Assembly (NCBI GenBank): GCA_900104375.1
Contig: LT629302.1
Coordinates: forward strand, 1,488,001 to 1,552,000
Reading direction: 5' to 3'
Source: Flavobacteriaceae bacterium MAR_2010_188
GTDB taxonomy: Bacteria; Bacteroidota; Bacteroidia; Flavobacteriales; Flavobacteriaceae
Length of the DNA stretch: 64,000 nt
Each line of letters opens with the position of its first letter. The stretch's first letter is position 1. This document shows, piece after piece, positions 38,243-47,334 of this stretch. Below the pieces are notes generated by a model. The model did not search any database. It saw only the letters and a program-made list of their open reading frames with translations, and was not told the DNA's origin. The position numbers were made by a program, and so were the translations under genes.

Positions 38243-38956
38243 ATGAAACTAGAAATATGTACCAATTCTTTCGCTTCTGCCGAAAATGCCGAAGCTGCGG
38301 GTGCTTCACAGATTGAACTTTGTTCAGAATTATCCATCGGAGGCATTACTCCTTCTTACGGACTTTTAAAACAAGTGACTTCTAAACTAGCCATTCCTGT
38401 TAATGTATTGATAAGACCACGGGGAGGAAATTTTTGTTATTCCTTCGAAGAATTCGAGATAATGAAATCCGACATTTTAATTTGTAAAGAACTAGGATGC
38501 CACGGAATCGTTTCTGGGATATTGCATAAGGATAACATCTTAGACCAAGAACGAACCGCAGAATTGATACAAATCGCTCAGCCAATGAAATTCATCTTTC
38601 ATAGAGCATTCGACCTTTTGCCTAATCCTAAAAAAGCGTTGTTTGATTTAATAGATATGAAAGTGAAAGCGATTTTAACTTCTGGCCAATCAAAAACTGC
38701 AATTGAAGGAATCGATTTTTTAAAAGAAATAAACGAGTTAGCGTCTGATAAAATTACGATTATGCCTGGCGGTGGAATCAATTCTAAAAATGCTAAAACC
38801 TTTAGGGATGCTGGTTTTGGTATTATTCATTCATCGGCCTCCGAACCAATTGAAAATTCGGCGCTTGGTGAGAATGAAGTTTCATTTTTCGGCAATTATA
38901 AAGAAACAATTTCAGGGTTTGAAGAGATAAAGGAAATTTTAAAAGCCATCAACTGA
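38243..38956 (+). CDS. cutC: CutC family protein
   Basis: A 237-residue TIM-barrel protein of the CutC family, historically tied to copper homeostasis. Motifs: the opening LEICTNSFASAENAEAAGASQIELCS, VLIRPRGGNFCYS, FHRAFD and ILTSGQ followed by IMPGGGIN. The copper role is debated in the literature; no copper transporter or chaperone gene is adjacent here. Convergent with the LOG-family gene, the two stop codons being one base apart once the frameshift in the latter is allowed for. Confidence 0.92.
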   Translation: MKLEICTNSFASAENAEAAGASQIELCSELSIGGITPSYGLLKQVTSKLAIPVNVLIRPRGGNFCYSFEEFEIMKSDILICKELGCHGIVSGILHKDNILDQERTAELIQIAQPMKFIFHRAFDLLPNPKKALFDLIDMKVKAILTSGQSKTAIEGIDFLKEINELASDKITIMPGGGINSKNAKTFRDAGFGIIHSSASEPIENSALGENEVSFFGNYKETISGFEEIKEILKAIN

Positions 38957-38957
38957 T

Positions 38958-39549
38958 TTATGTCTTATCGAGTCCTAGCCATTTTAAGCTTTCATCCGCT
39001 TTATAATTTCTCATCTTAGTCATTAGATTCTCAAAGTTATCATCGACCAAGAGAATATCAAAATTACTCGGCTTCAAGAATTGTTTCTTCACCATCGTTT
39101 TTAACATCTCAATCAAATCATTGTAAAAATCCATTGCTATTTAACAGACCAATTGGTTTTGAATGGATTCCTAATTGCGCCCAAGTAATGATTTCGAATA
39201 GCTCTTCCAAAGTACCGAAACCCCCAGGAAGCGCAATAAATCCTTCGGCTAGGTCGTGCATCTTAAGCTTCCTTTGATGCATATTTTCTGTAGTAATAAG
39301 TTCGGTTAGACCAAGATGAACGACTTCTTCTAATTTTAAAAACTCCGGAATCACACCAATTACCTGCCCTCCATTTTCTAAAACCTCATTAGCTACCGCG
39401 CCCATAATCCCAATCTTAGAACCGCCATAAATAAGTTTTATGTCATGTTGTGCCAGATAACCGCCAAGATTTTTAGCATCATTTATAATAGTATCGTCAT
39501 TGCCTGAGCTGCTTCCGCAGAAAACAGCAATGGAATTTAAGTTATTCAT
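38958..39549 (-). pseudogene. Frameshifted LOG-family (TIGR00730-like) gene
   Basis: The first 143 codons encode a LOG-family protein (cytokinin riboside phosphohydrolase-like): FCGSSSGND, YGGSKIGIMGAVA and the catalytic region ALPGGFGTLEELFEIITW. Translation then ends early at 39118 after LLNSNGFLQ. Removing one base from the A5 run at 39125-39129 (T5 on the coding strand) restores GFYNDLIEMLKTMVKKQFLKP and a normal tail ending at 38958. So a single homopolymer insertion breaks the gene. The well-preserved tail means the mutation is very recent or is a sequencing error. It overlaps prmC by four bases. Confidence 0.85.
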
Positions 39550-40409
39550 ATTTTAGTGGCTTTAATCATTCGATCCTTACCGAAAAGATCTTTTCTTAAT
39601 CTAATATCTTCAAACTTTAAATCTTCCAATAGTTGAATCATCTCTTTTCCTAAGTCCTCATTTATTTCAAAATATAGATTTCCGTTGTGCTCTAGATTCT
39701 CAAAGGCAAACTCAGCAATCCGTCTATAAAAAATCAAGGGATCAGCGTCGGTTACAAAAAGTGCCGATTCTGGCTCATAATCCAAAACATTGGAATGCAT
39801 TCTTAATTTTTCGGAATCCCGAACATAAGGTGGATTAGAAACAATCACATCCCATTTTTCTTGGGTAAGTTTTGGTTGAAGATTTTTTTGTAAAATATCT
39901 TGCTGAATTAATTCTACTTCTACTTTATTTATATCTGCATTTTCATTTGCAACTTTGAGGGCTTCCAAGCTAAAATCTAATCCGGTCACTGTACTATCCT
40001 TTAGAAATTTTGTCAAAGTAATCGCAATACAACCACTGCCAGTGCCCACATCCAAAATCCGAGAACTCTTACTTTTTATGTTGAAGTCCTTAATAATCCA
40101 ATCTACCAATTCTTCGGTTTCTAGTCTGGGAATAAGCACATTTCGATTAACCTTAAATGGCAGACTAAAAAATTCAGTTTCGCCTATAATGTACTGAATT
40201 GGCTTATTTAACTTAAGCTTTGCAATCGCATTCTCTAATTCCTGCAGTTTAGGATTTTCGAGATTAGTATCGGCATTTAAAATCGCTTCTACCTTGGTAA
40301 ATCCTAGATAGTGCTGTATGAGCAAATAGTAAAAGCTTTCTGTTTCCTCTTTACCATATATTCCTTCAACTTCGTCTAGGAGTTTATTTTTAAATTCCTT
40401 AAGCGTCAT
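39546..40409 (-). CDS. prmC: Release factor glutamine methyltransferase
   Basis: N5-glutamine methylation of the GGQ motif of peptide chain release factors. From ATG 40409 (ATGA overlap with the upstream acetyltransferase) 287 residues: helical N-terminal domain, SAM loop LDVGTGSGCIAITL, and the substrate motif NPPYV. ATG 40409 is preferred to 40427 because relatives begin MTLKE. The gene is the middle member of the GNAT-prmC-LOG unit with overlaps at both ends. Confidence 0.95.
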   Translation of the reverse strand: MTLKEFKNKLLDEVEGIYGKEETESFYYLLIQHYLGFTKVEAILNADTNLENPKLQELENAIAKLKLNKPIQYIIGETEFFSLPFKVNRNVLIPRLETEELVDWIIKDFNIKSKSSRILDVGTGSGCIAITLTKFLKDSTVTGLDFSLEALKVANENADINKVEVELIQQDILQKNLQPKLTQEKWDVIVSNPPYVRDSEKLRMHSNVLDYEPESALFVTDADPLIFYRRIAEFAFENLEHNGNLYFEINEDLGKEMIQLLEDLKFEDIRLRKDLFGKDRMIKATKI

Positions 40410-40897
40410 AGGTCCTTGATCATCCAAATTTGGCAGGCGTGATGACCAGTATCGCCCATGGGTTTGTCAATATTATTAAAACCGTATTTCTGATAAAGTT
40501 TTCGGGCAGACTCCATATAAGGCATGGTTTCTAGATAACACTGCTCATAGCCGAGATTCCTCGCTTTATCTAAGCATAGTTCTAATAATTTAAAACCGAC
40601 GCCCCTTCCCCTAGCCTCAGGCAGAAAGTACATTTTTTGAAGTTCGCACACATTCCCCTCAAAATTATCGAGCGGTGCAACACCACCGCCGCCTAAAATC
40701 TTAACATCTTCTTCCACTACGAAATAAGATTTTCCTTTTTCTTGATAGGTTTCGAACATATGATCTAAAGACTTGTCTGCATAAGCAGTACCAACTTTTG
40801 GCATACCCATTTCTAAAAGTACCGAGCGAATTACCGCTGCCAATTTCTCGTTATCATTCGCTTTTATTGGTCTTATGGTAGGTTGGCGATCCGTCAT
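40406..40897 (-). CDS. GNAT-family N-acetyltransferase
   Basis: A 163-residue acetyltransferase with one GNAT domain. Beta-strand/loop KMYFLPEARGRGVGFKLLELCL contains the acetyl-CoA pyrophosphate loop (R/Q-x-x-G-x-G form, RGRGVG). Later CYLETMPYMESARKLYQKYGF is motif B. Substrate is unknown. First gene of the GNAT-prmC-LOG unit, divergent from ribD with only 23 bases between starts. Confidence 0.85.
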   Translation of the reverse strand: MTDRQPTIRPIKANDNEKLAAVIRSVLLEMGMPKVGTAYADKSLDHMFETYQEKGKSYFVVEEDVKILGGGGVAPLDNFEGNVCELQKMYFLPEARGRGVGFKLLELCLDKARNLGYEQCYLETMPYMESARKLYQKYGFNNIDKPMGDTGHHACQIWMIKDL

Positions 40898-40915
40898 ATT
40901 ATTATGCTATTTTTG
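40883..40915 (+). promoter_or_regulatory. ribD promoter, probable leaderless transcript
   Basis: TTG (40883-40885), 22 bases, then TATTTTTG (40908-40915), followed by C and the GTG start at 40921. Spacing fits the consensus and puts the transcription start at or beside the start codon. The -33 part lies inside the coding region of the divergent acetyltransferase gene. Confidence 0.7.
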
Positions 40916-40920
40916 CGTTT

Positions 40921-41985
40921 GTGAAGATACACAGAAAATATATGTTGCGATGTATCCAAATCGCAAAAAACGGCTTAGGAAATGTTGCACCTAACCCAAT
41001 GGTGGGCTGTGTAATCGCGTATAATGATACGATTATTGGTGAAGGATATACAAGCCCATATGGTGGTAATCACGCTGAAGTAAATGCCATAAATTCTGTG
41101 ATTGACAAATCCTTACTCGCAAAAGCCTCATTATATGTAACGCTGGAACCTTGTTCCCACCATGGAAAAACTCCACCATGTACCGATTTACTCACACACT
41201 ATAAAATTCCAAAAGTTTTTATAGGAACACAGGATAGAAACAAACTTGTGAATGGGCAAGGAATAAACAAATTGAAGGAGGCTGGCTGCGAGGTTAAAGT
41301 TGGTATCTTAGAAAAAGAATGTAGAGATCATCATAAGCGGTTTTTTACTTTTCATGAAAAAAAACGTCCGTATGTCATTCTAAAATGGGCACAATCTAGT
41401 GAAGGATTTATAGCTCCAGAATTCAAAGATGAGCAAGCTCCTGTTTGGATTTCAAATAAATATTCTCGACAATTAACCCATAAATGGCGAGCTGAAGAAC
41501 AAGCAATTTTAGTAGGAACGAATACTGTGGTAGACGATAACCCAACTTTGACCACAAGAGATTGGGAAGGAAAAAATCCGATCAGGGTTGTTTTAGATAG
41601 AAATGGGCGATTGGATTATACAAGCTCAATTTTTAATGAAGGAGCCACTACAATGGTCATCTCTCAAGAATTAAAGCAAAAATCGTTCGCTGAAAAGTCC
41701 AATTTTGAATTTGAAACAATAGACTGGGAGAAAAATATCCCGCTCCAAATTCTTGAAATTCTCTATAAAAAAGGCATTAATTCTATTATAGTTGAAGGTG
41801 GCAAGCAAACATTAGAAACTTTTATTGAAGAAAATCTTTGGGACGAGGCTAGAATTTTCTCTGGAATTATATCTTTGGGGCTTGGAATTTCCGCTCCACG
41901 AATCATAGGAAAAACTGAACTACAAAAAAACATACTAACCGACGCCCTAACACTTTTAATTAATGATCAAAACCCTGATATTTGA
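40921..41985 (+). CDS. ribD: Bifunctional riboflavin deaminase/reductase RibD
   Basis: Catalyses deamination and side-chain reduction of the pyrimidine intermediate in riboflavin synthesis. The N-terminal deaminase domain (about 1-145) has the zinc site HAEVNA (His, catalytic Glu) and PCSHHGKTPPC. The C-terminal reductase domain (about 150-354) begins RPYVILKWAQS and has VGTNTVVDDNPTLTTR and the late VEGGKQTLETFI. The GTG start is chosen because KYMLRCIQIAKNGLG aligns with the family N-terminus. Overlaps the HAD gene by 23 bases. No other rib genes are in the window. Confidence 0.95.
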   Translation: MKIHRKYMLRCIQIAKNGLGNVAPNPMVGCVIAYNDTIIGEGYTSPYGGNHAEVNAINSVIDKSLLAKASLYVTLEPCSHHGKTPPCTDLLTHYKIPKVFIGTQDRNKLVNGQGINKLKEAGCEVKVGILEKECRDHHKRFFTFHEKKRPYVILKWAQSSEGFIAPEFKDEQAPVWISNKYSRQLTHKWRAEEQAILVGTNTVVDDNPTLTTRDWEGKNPIRVVLDRNGRLDYTSSIFNEGATTMVISQELKQKSFAEKSNFEFETIDWEKNIPLQILEILYKKGINSIIVEGGKQTLETFIEENLWDEARIFSGIISLGLGISAPRIIGKTELQKNILTDALTLLINDQNPDI

Positions 41986-42574
41986 TTTCGGGAACGTTTT
42001 TATAAATCTAGATAAGGATGGTGCAAGAATAAATGCGCTCAACCTTTTCAAAATTGATGAATTTACCGATTGGATGATCGAGACCAATGAAAACTACGAA
42101 AAAGGTTTAATCCCCACAGATGATTTTATCACCTATTACATGGATAAATATCCCAAGATTACCGAGTATGGCATCTTGGATAGCTGGAATTACATTATTG
42201 AGGATTTTCCTGAAAAGCGACTTAGATTTATTAAACAGTTAGCTAAAGAGCATAATTACAAACTAATCCTTCTCAGCAATACTAATCATCTTCATATAGA
42301 ATGGATTAAATATAAAATGAGGTCTTTTGAAGAGTTTTATGATTGCTTCGACCGGTTTTATCTTTCTCACGAAATAGGAATGCGAAAACCTGATTTAGAA
42401 ATATATCGGACAGTTCTTGATAGAGATCAACTAGTTGCGGAGGAATGTTTATTTATAGACGATACCAAAGAAAATACCGATGCAGCAGAAACTCTTGGTA
42501 TTCATACCTGGAATTTGAATCCTGGCAGCGAAGATGTGACAGAACTTTTCGATAAAAAGCAGAATCTCTTTTGA
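41963..42574 (+). CDS. HAD-family hydrolase
   Basis: A 203-residue haloacid-dehalogenase-like phosphatase (subfamily IA). Motif I is FDFGNVFINLD with the nucleophile Asp, motif II LLSNTN, motif III Lys in MRKPDLEIY, and motif IV FIDDTKENTDAA. Cap domain inserted after motif I. The exact substrate is unknown; position directly after ribD, with a 23-base overlap, makes it a candidate for the missing dephosphorylation step in riboflavin synthesis, but that is inference from context only. Confidence 0.88.
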   Translation: MIKTLIFDFGNVFINLDKDGARINALNLFKIDEFTDWMIETNENYEKGLIPTDDFITYYMDKYPKITEYGILDSWNYIIEDFPEKRLRFIKQLAKEHNYKLILLSNTNHLHIEWIKYKMRSFEEFYDCFDRFYLSHEIGMRKPDLEIYRTVLDRDQLVAEECLFIDDTKENTDAAETLGIHTWNLNPGSEDVTELFDKKQNLF

Positions 42575-43437
42575 TTTATCTATTACTCTCTATACTTGCG
42601 TCTACGGTAATCTTCATCATATTTAAGCTTATCAATAAATATGAAATCAATACGCTTCAAGTAATTGTTGTAAATTATATAACTGCCTGTTTACTCGGCC
42701 TGAGCCTTAGCAAGGTTCCTTTCAAAATTTCAAACATCCTAACCGAAGAATGGTTTTACGGTGCTTTTTTCTTAGGGATACTTTTTATAATCATTTTTAA
42801 TGTTATGGCGCTAACTGCGCAGAGAAATGGTATTTCCGTTGCATCGGTAGCAACAAAAATGAGTGTTATAATTCCTATACTTTTTGGGATTTATGTATAT
42901 CATGAAAGCCATGGACCGATAAAGATTATTGGGATTTTAATTGCTTTGATTGCGGTTTATCTGGCTTCCGTAAAATCTGAAAAACTGATTGTTTCAATTA
43001 AATCCCTTTGGTTACCGATTACCGTTTTTTTTGGATCCGGAATAATTGACACTTCTATCAAATTCATGCAAAATGAATATTTAAGTCAAGATAAGTTTTC
43101 ATTATTTTCCTCGGTAATATTCTTTTTCGCGGGAACAATTGGTATTATAACCTTGGCGTTTCAATTCTTAACCAAAAAGAACAAATTTAATTTAAAGAGT
43201 ATACCTGCAGGAATACTTTTAGGCATCGTTAACTTTAGCTCTATTTACTATTTGTTATTAGCCTTGAGCATAGAGAACCTAGAAAGCTCTACTATTTTTA
43301 CCATTAACAATGTAGGCATTGTTCTAATTTCTACCCTAGTTGGACTTACTTTGTTTAAAGAAAAGTTATATCCTAAGAATTGGCTAGGTATTGCGCTTGC
43401 AGTAATTGCAATTTTCTTGGTTTCAATCACTATTTAA
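42571..43437 (+). CDS. EamA-type drug/metabolite transporter
   Basis: A 288-residue inner-membrane protein with ten predicted transmembrane helices in two EamA repeats. The sequence is dominated by hydrophobic stretches (for example 1-18, 30-50, 60-85, 95-110, 115-135, 145-165 and further pairs to 288). The start is TTG at 42571, overlapping the HAD gene by four bases. Substrate is unknown; with ribD and the HAD gene in the same unit, metabolite export is possible. Confidence 0.85.
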   Translation: MIYLLLSILASTVIFIIFKLINKYEINTLQVIVVNYITACLLGLSLSKVPFKISNILTEEWFYGAFFLGILFIIIFNVMALTAQRNGISVASVATKMSVIIPILFGIYVYHESHGPIKIIGILIALIAVYLASVKSEKLIVSIKSLWLPITVFFGSGIIDTSIKFMQNEYLSQDKFSLFSSVIFFFAGTIGIITLAFQFLTKKNKFNLKSIPAGILLGIVNFSSIYYLLLALSIENLESSTIFTINNVGIVLISTLVGLTLFKEKLYPKNWLGIALAVIAIFLVSITI

Positions 43438-43439
43438 AA

Positions 43440-44054
43440 ATGTTAGATGAATTTAAGACCATAAAAAAACAAACCAGCGAAATTCTCTTCAAGGATAGAA
43501 ATAGCAAGTTTTTTGGTTACGGCTATCCCGTAAATTCTGAAGATGATGTAAAATCTATCCTTGAGCAGCTTAAGAAACAACATTACTCCGCGGGTCATTT
43601 TTGTTATGCTTATCAACTTGGGTATTTAGAACCGAATATTGCTTTTAGGACTAATGATGATGGAGAGCCTAATAATAGCGCCGGATTGCCAATCTACGGA
43701 CAGATTACATCTTTTGAAGTTACTGATATTCTAATTGTGATAGTTCGGTACTTTGGAGGGACAAAATTAGGAGTAGGCGGACTAATCAATGCATATAAAA
43801 CTTCTGCGCAGATGGTCTTAGAAAATTCCAAGATAATTACTGAGATTGTGTACGAAAATTTTCTTCTGTTTTTTTCCTATGAAGACATGAACGATGTAAT
43901 GAGAGTTCTAAAGGACAATGATATCAACATCGTCAAAAACGAATCAGGTTTAGAGTGCAAATTGGAGATATCTATAAGGTTGTGTGAAGTTGAAAGAATG
44001 AAAGAGGCTTTTAAAGAACTTTATAGAGTAAAACTTAAGTTGAAGGTAATCTAA
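43440..44054 (+). CDS. YigZ/IMPACT family protein
   Basis: A 204-residue protein of the YigZ/IMPACT family, known for an N-terminal UPF0029 domain. Segments DRNSKFFGYGYPV, AGHFCYAYQLG, DDGEPNNSAGLPI and VIVRYFGGTKLGVGGLINAY are the family's core motifs. ATG 43440 is chosen; the frame continues upstream into the transporter gene but with no homology. Function in bacteria is unknown; the eukaryotic relative modulates translation control. Two bases after the transporter gene stop. Confidence 0.9.
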   Translation: MLDEFKTIKKQTSEILFKDRNSKFFGYGYPVNSEDDVKSILEQLKKQHYSAGHFCYAYQLGYLEPNIAFRTNDDGEPNNSAGLPIYGQITSFEVTDILIVIVRYFGGTKLGVGGLINAYKTSAQMVLENSKIITEIVYENFLLFFSYEDMNDVMRVLKDNDINIVKNESGLECKLEISIRLCEVERMKEAFKELYRVKLKLKVI

Positions 44055-44461
44055 ACTCCTAATTTCTCTAAAATATAGTCCGGACATTTTGTGGGACGAT
44101 TTTTTTTCATGTCCACAAAAACCAAACTTGTATTTGCTGTAGTTAAAATTTCACCTTCTTGATTACAGATTTCATAATAAAATTCAATGGTAAAAACAGG
44201 GGTTTTTTCCAGCCTAGTTTTTATTAAAATTAGGTCATCATAACGTGCTGGCTTTTTGAAATTTATAGACAGTGACCTAACGGGTAGCATGACCCCTTTT
44301 TCTTCCATTTCGCGATAAGAAATTCCGAAGTTTCGAAGCCACTCTACACGACCGACCTCACAATATTCTGCGTATTTGCCATAATAGACAAAGCCCATTT
44401 GGTCAGTTTCTGCATACCGCACCCTGATTGAGGTTTTGTAAAATTGAAAAGATTTTGCCAT
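44051..44461 (-). CDS. Acyl-CoA thioesterase, YbgC-like hotdog fold
   Basis: A 136-residue 4-hydroxybenzoyl-CoA-thioesterase-like hotdog protein. The catalytic Asp lies in VRYAETDQMGFVYYGKYAEYCEVGRVEWLR near residues 13-42, and KPARYDDLILIKTRL and FYYEICN form the next strands. Hydrolyses short acyl-CoAs in relatives; substrate here unknown. Convergent with the YigZ gene with a four-base overlap of stops. Upstream lies the dnaA leader region. Confidence 0.88.
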   Translation of the reverse strand: MAKSFQFYKTSIRVRYAETDQMGFVYYGKYAEYCEVGRVEWLRNFGISYREMEEKGVMLPVRSLSINFKKPARYDDLILIKTRLEKTPVFTIEFYYEICNQEGEILTTANTSLVFVDMKKNRPTKCPDYILEKLGV

Positions 44462-44651
44462 CGATTTTTAATATATTTTTTGTACATTCCGAAACAGTTA
44501 AACATGAGGAATTAATTCTGAAAATTCAACTCGTTTTAGTTTTTTTTTTAAGAATTTTGTTCACATATTTGTCAAGCTGAAAATGACTCAAGAGAATTTC
44601 AAATTTCTCTTTTTCTGCTATACTAACTAACACAAAAAACAAACTTAAAGA

Positions 44652-46079
44652 ATGGATGTTACTGCGCAATCGGTTTGGAATAACTGTCTTTCGTTTATAA
44701 AAGATAATATTCAACCCCAAGCCTACAAAACTTGGTTCGAACCAATTAAAGCAGTAAAACTTTCAGAGAAATCTTTAAGCATTCAAGTACCCAGCAAATT
44801 CTTCTACGAATGGCTAGAAGAGCACTACGTTAAAATCCTAAAAGTTTCACTTACAAAAGAGCTCGGAGAATCGGCCAATCTTGTTTACGTCATAAAGATG
44901 GAGAATACTTACGGCAACAAGCAACCTTTTACAGAGAAAATCCCTAGCTCTAACAGGACTGCAATGAAGTCCCAGGAGGTTGATGTTCCTTTGAACAACA
45001 AAAGCCCGGAACTTAGAAATCCTTTCGTTATACCGGGGATAAGAAACGTAAAGATAGAATCCCAGTTAAACCCTAGTTATAATTTCAACAATTTCTTAGA
45101 AGGAGATTCAAACAGATTAGCAAGAAACGCGGGTTTAGCGGTTGCAAGCAAGCCTGGTGGAACATCATTTAATCCTTTGTTGATATTTGGCGGAGTTGGT
45201 CTAGGAAAAACCCATTTGGCTCACGCTATTGGGATTGATATTAAAGATAAATATCCAGAGAAGACAGTTCTTTATATTTCAGCTGAAAAATTCACCCAAC
45301 AGTATATAGATTCGGTTAAAAAGAATAATAGAAATGATTTTATACATTTCTATCAGATTATTGATGTCTTGATAATTGACGATGTTCAGTTTTTATCTGG
45401 CAAATCTGGTACCCAAGATGTGTTCTTTCATATTTTTAATCATTTGCACCAAAACGGAAAACAGGTAATCCTTACCAGTGACAAAGCTCCGGTAGATATG
45501 CAAGATATAGAGCAAAGACTGCTTTCTAGATTTAAGTGGGGTCTTTCGGCGGAATTACAAACACCAGATTTTGAAACTCGTGTATCTATCCTTAAGAACA
45601 AGCTTTATCGTGACGGAGTTGAAATGCCTGAGGAAATCATCGAATACGTTGCAAAACACATCAAGACAAACGTGAGAGAACTTGAAGGCGCAATTATTTC
45701 CTTAATCGCTCAATCATCTTTCAACCGGAAAGAAATTACCTTAAATCTTGCACGCGAAATCGTTGAAAAATTCGTAAAGAATACCAAACGAGAAGTTTCT
45801 ATAGATTATATCCAAAAAGTAGTTTCAGACTATTTTCAAATGGATGTGAGCACTCTTCAATCTAAAACGAGAAAACGCCACATTGTACAAGCTAGACAAT
45901 TGGCTATGTTTTTCGCCAAAAAATACACCAAAGCTTCCTTAGCGAGTATTGGTTCGCAAATCGGTAAACGCGACCACGCAACAGTTCTACATGCGTGTAA
46001 GACCGTAGACAATCTTTCTTCGACTGATAAACAATTCAGAAAATATGTTGAAGATTTAGCAAAAAAGCTTTCACTTTAA
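44652..46079 (+). CDS. dnaA: Chromosomal replication initiator DnaA
   Basis: Initiator ATPase that melts oriC. 475 residues: domain I (1-80, WNNCLSFIKDNIQPQAYKTWFEPI), a short linker domain II, domain III AAA+ with Walker A GGVGLGKTH, Walker B LIIDDVQFL and sensor regions, and domain IV helix-turn-helix ending with the signature GKRDHATVLHACKTV. The 190 bases upstream (44462-44651) are AT-rich, with no TTATNCACA DnaA box visible, so oriC is not evident here. dnaN and gyrase genes are also absent from the neighbourhood. Confidence 0.98.
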   Translation: MDVTAQSVWNNCLSFIKDNIQPQAYKTWFEPIKAVKLSEKSLSIQVPSKFFYEWLEEHYVKILKVSLTKELGESANLVYVIKMENTYGNKQPFTEKIPSSNRTAMKSQEVDVPLNNKSPELRNPFVIPGIRNVKIESQLNPSYNFNNFLEGDSNRLARNAGLAVASKPGGTSFNPLLIFGGVGLGKTHLAHAIGIDIKDKYPEKTVLYISAEKFTQQYIDSVKKNNRNDFIHFYQIIDVLIIDDVQFLSGKSGTQDVFFHIFNHLHQNGKQVILTSDKAPVDMQDIEQRLLSRFKWGLSAELQTPDFETRVSILKNKLYRDGVEMPEEIIEYVAKHIKTNVRELEGAIISLIAQSSFNRKEITLNLAREIVEKFVKNTKREVSIDYIQKVVSDYFQMDVSTLQSKTRKRHIVQARQLAMFFAKKYTKASLASIGSQIGKRDHATVLHACKTVDNLSSTDKQFRKYVEDLAKKLSL

Positions 46080-46088
46080 AATTAAGGG

Positions 46089-46547
46089 ATGACTAAAATA
46101 CTAATGGTATGCTTGGGCAATATTTGCCGCTCGCCATTGGCTCATGGCATCTTAAAATCCAAGTTAGACCAGAACAATTTTCTTATTGATTCAGCGGGAA
46201 CTTCCAATTATCATATTGGTGATTTGCCGGATAGACGTTCAATAGATATTGCGAGCAAGAATGATCTAGACATCACTGACCAACGCGGCCGACAATTTAA
46301 GGTAAAGGATTTTGATGAATTTGATTTGATTTACGTCATGGACGAATCTAATATGTCTGACGTGCTGTCACTCGCCAGAAACGATGAGGATGCGCAAAAG
46401 GTAAAATTGATTTTGAATGAAATACCTGATTATAAAATTCAAGAAGTTCCTGACCCATATTACGGCGGCAGGGATGGTTTTAAGGATGTCTACAATATGC
46501 TGAATGAAGCTTGCGATAATATTGCCAAAAAGCTAACTCAAGATTGA
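46089..46547 (+). CDS. Low-molecular-weight protein-tyrosine-phosphatase
   Basis: A 152-residue LMW-PTP. The P-loop CX5R reads CLGNICRS (Cys8, Arg14), and the general-acid Asp is in the VPDPYYGG segment near residue 124. Removes phosphate from tyrosine residues; in bacteria often paired with a tyrosine kinase for exopolysaccharide control, but no such kinase is adjacent. Starts 10 bases after dnaA, so it is probably co-transcribed, and is followed by a terminator. Confidence 0.93.
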   Translation: MTKILMVCLGNICRSPLAHGILKSKLDQNNFLIDSAGTSNYHIGDLPDRRSIDIASKNDLDITDQRGRQFKVKDFDEFDLIYVMDESNMSDVLSLARNDEDAQKVKLILNEIPDYKIQEVPDPYYGGRDGFKDVYNMLNEACDNIAKKLTQD

Positions 46548-46553
46548 AATTAT

Positions 46554-46577
46554 AAATCAAATCTTATTGATTTTTTT
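46554..46577 (+). terminator. Intrinsic terminator after the tyrosine phosphatase
   Basis: AAATCAA (46554-46560) pairs with TTGATTT (46567-46573) around a 6-base loop, followed by a T-run. Confidence 0.7.
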
Positions 46578-46619
46578 GAATAATGCTAACTTGATAATTG
46601 AAAACAATAAACTTCGAGC

Positions 46620-47333
46620 ATGGATTCTAACGGTACACTTTATCTAATCCCAACATTTCTTGGAGACAATCCGCCTTTATCCGTATTACCTCCATCAATA
46701 GAAATGGTTATTTCTGAGATTGACCATTTTATTGTAGAAAATGAAAAGACCGCAAGAAGATTCATTAAGCAAATCTGTCCTCAGAAACCACAAACCGATT
46801 TAAAATTCCGGGTGTTGAATAAATTCAGTCAAGCTGAAGAAGTGAATTCCTTTTTAGAGCCGTGTAAAAAAGGGTTTTCAATGGGTTTGCTATCGGAAGC
46901 TGGTTGCCCAGGTATTGCCGACCCCGGCTCTGAAGCTGTAATGGTGGCTCACCAAAATAAGATAAGGGTTATTCCATTGGTTGGCCCCTCCTCTATTGTC
47001 TTGGCCTTGATGGCCTCTGGAATGAATGGACAAAGTTTTGCGTTTCACGGGTATCTTCCAATCGATACCAGGGAAAAAAAAACAATGTTGAAAAAACTTG
47101 AAAGACTTTCAATCGAAAATAATCAGTCTCAAATATTTATTGAAACTCCCTACCGCAACAATAAAATATTGGAAGACCTTTGCTCGGCTCTCAATCCGAT
47201 GACTAGACTATGCGTTGCCGCTGATCTTACCCTTCCTTCAGAATTCATCAAAACTATGCCTATCTCTGAGTGGAGGGGGATGAAGATTGATTTACACAAA
47301 CGACCATCAATCTTCATCATTCACAAGGATTAA
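46620..47333 (+). CDS. RsmI-like SAM-dependent methyltransferase (tetrapyrrole methylase fold)
   Basis: A 237-residue methyltransferase with the tetrapyrrole-methylase fold found in RsmI, which methylates C1402 of 16S rRNA. Motifs LYLIPTFLGD, MGLLSEAGCPGIADPGSEAV, VGPSSIVLALMASGMNG and FIETPYRN match that fold. The sequence lacks the N-terminal GTLYVVATPIGNL form of true RsmI, so it belongs to a shorter related family common in Bacteroidota. Ribosomal RNA is the probable but unproved substrate. Convergent with the lysozyme-like gene. Confidence 0.82.
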   Translation: MDSNGTLYLIPTFLGDNPPLSVLPPSIEMVISEIDHFIVENEKTARRFIKQICPQKPQTDLKFRVLNKFSQAEEVNSFLEPCKKGFSMGLLSEAGCPGIADPGSEAVMVAHQNKIRVIPLVGPSSIVLALMASGMNGQSFAFHGYLPIDTREKKTMLKKLERLSIENNQSQIFIETPYRNNKILEDLCSALNPMTRLCVAADLTLPSEFIKTMPISEWRGMKIDLHKRPSIFIIHKD

Positions 47334-47334
47334 T

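Noticed and set aside
43380-43439. Longer start for the YigZ gene
   Set aside because: The extension overlaps the transporter gene and shows no family similarity; ATG 43440 fits the family.
44462-44651. Replication origin upstream of dnaA
   Set aside because: No TTATNCACA-type boxes or AT-rich repeats beyond background were seen, and dnaN is not adjacent.
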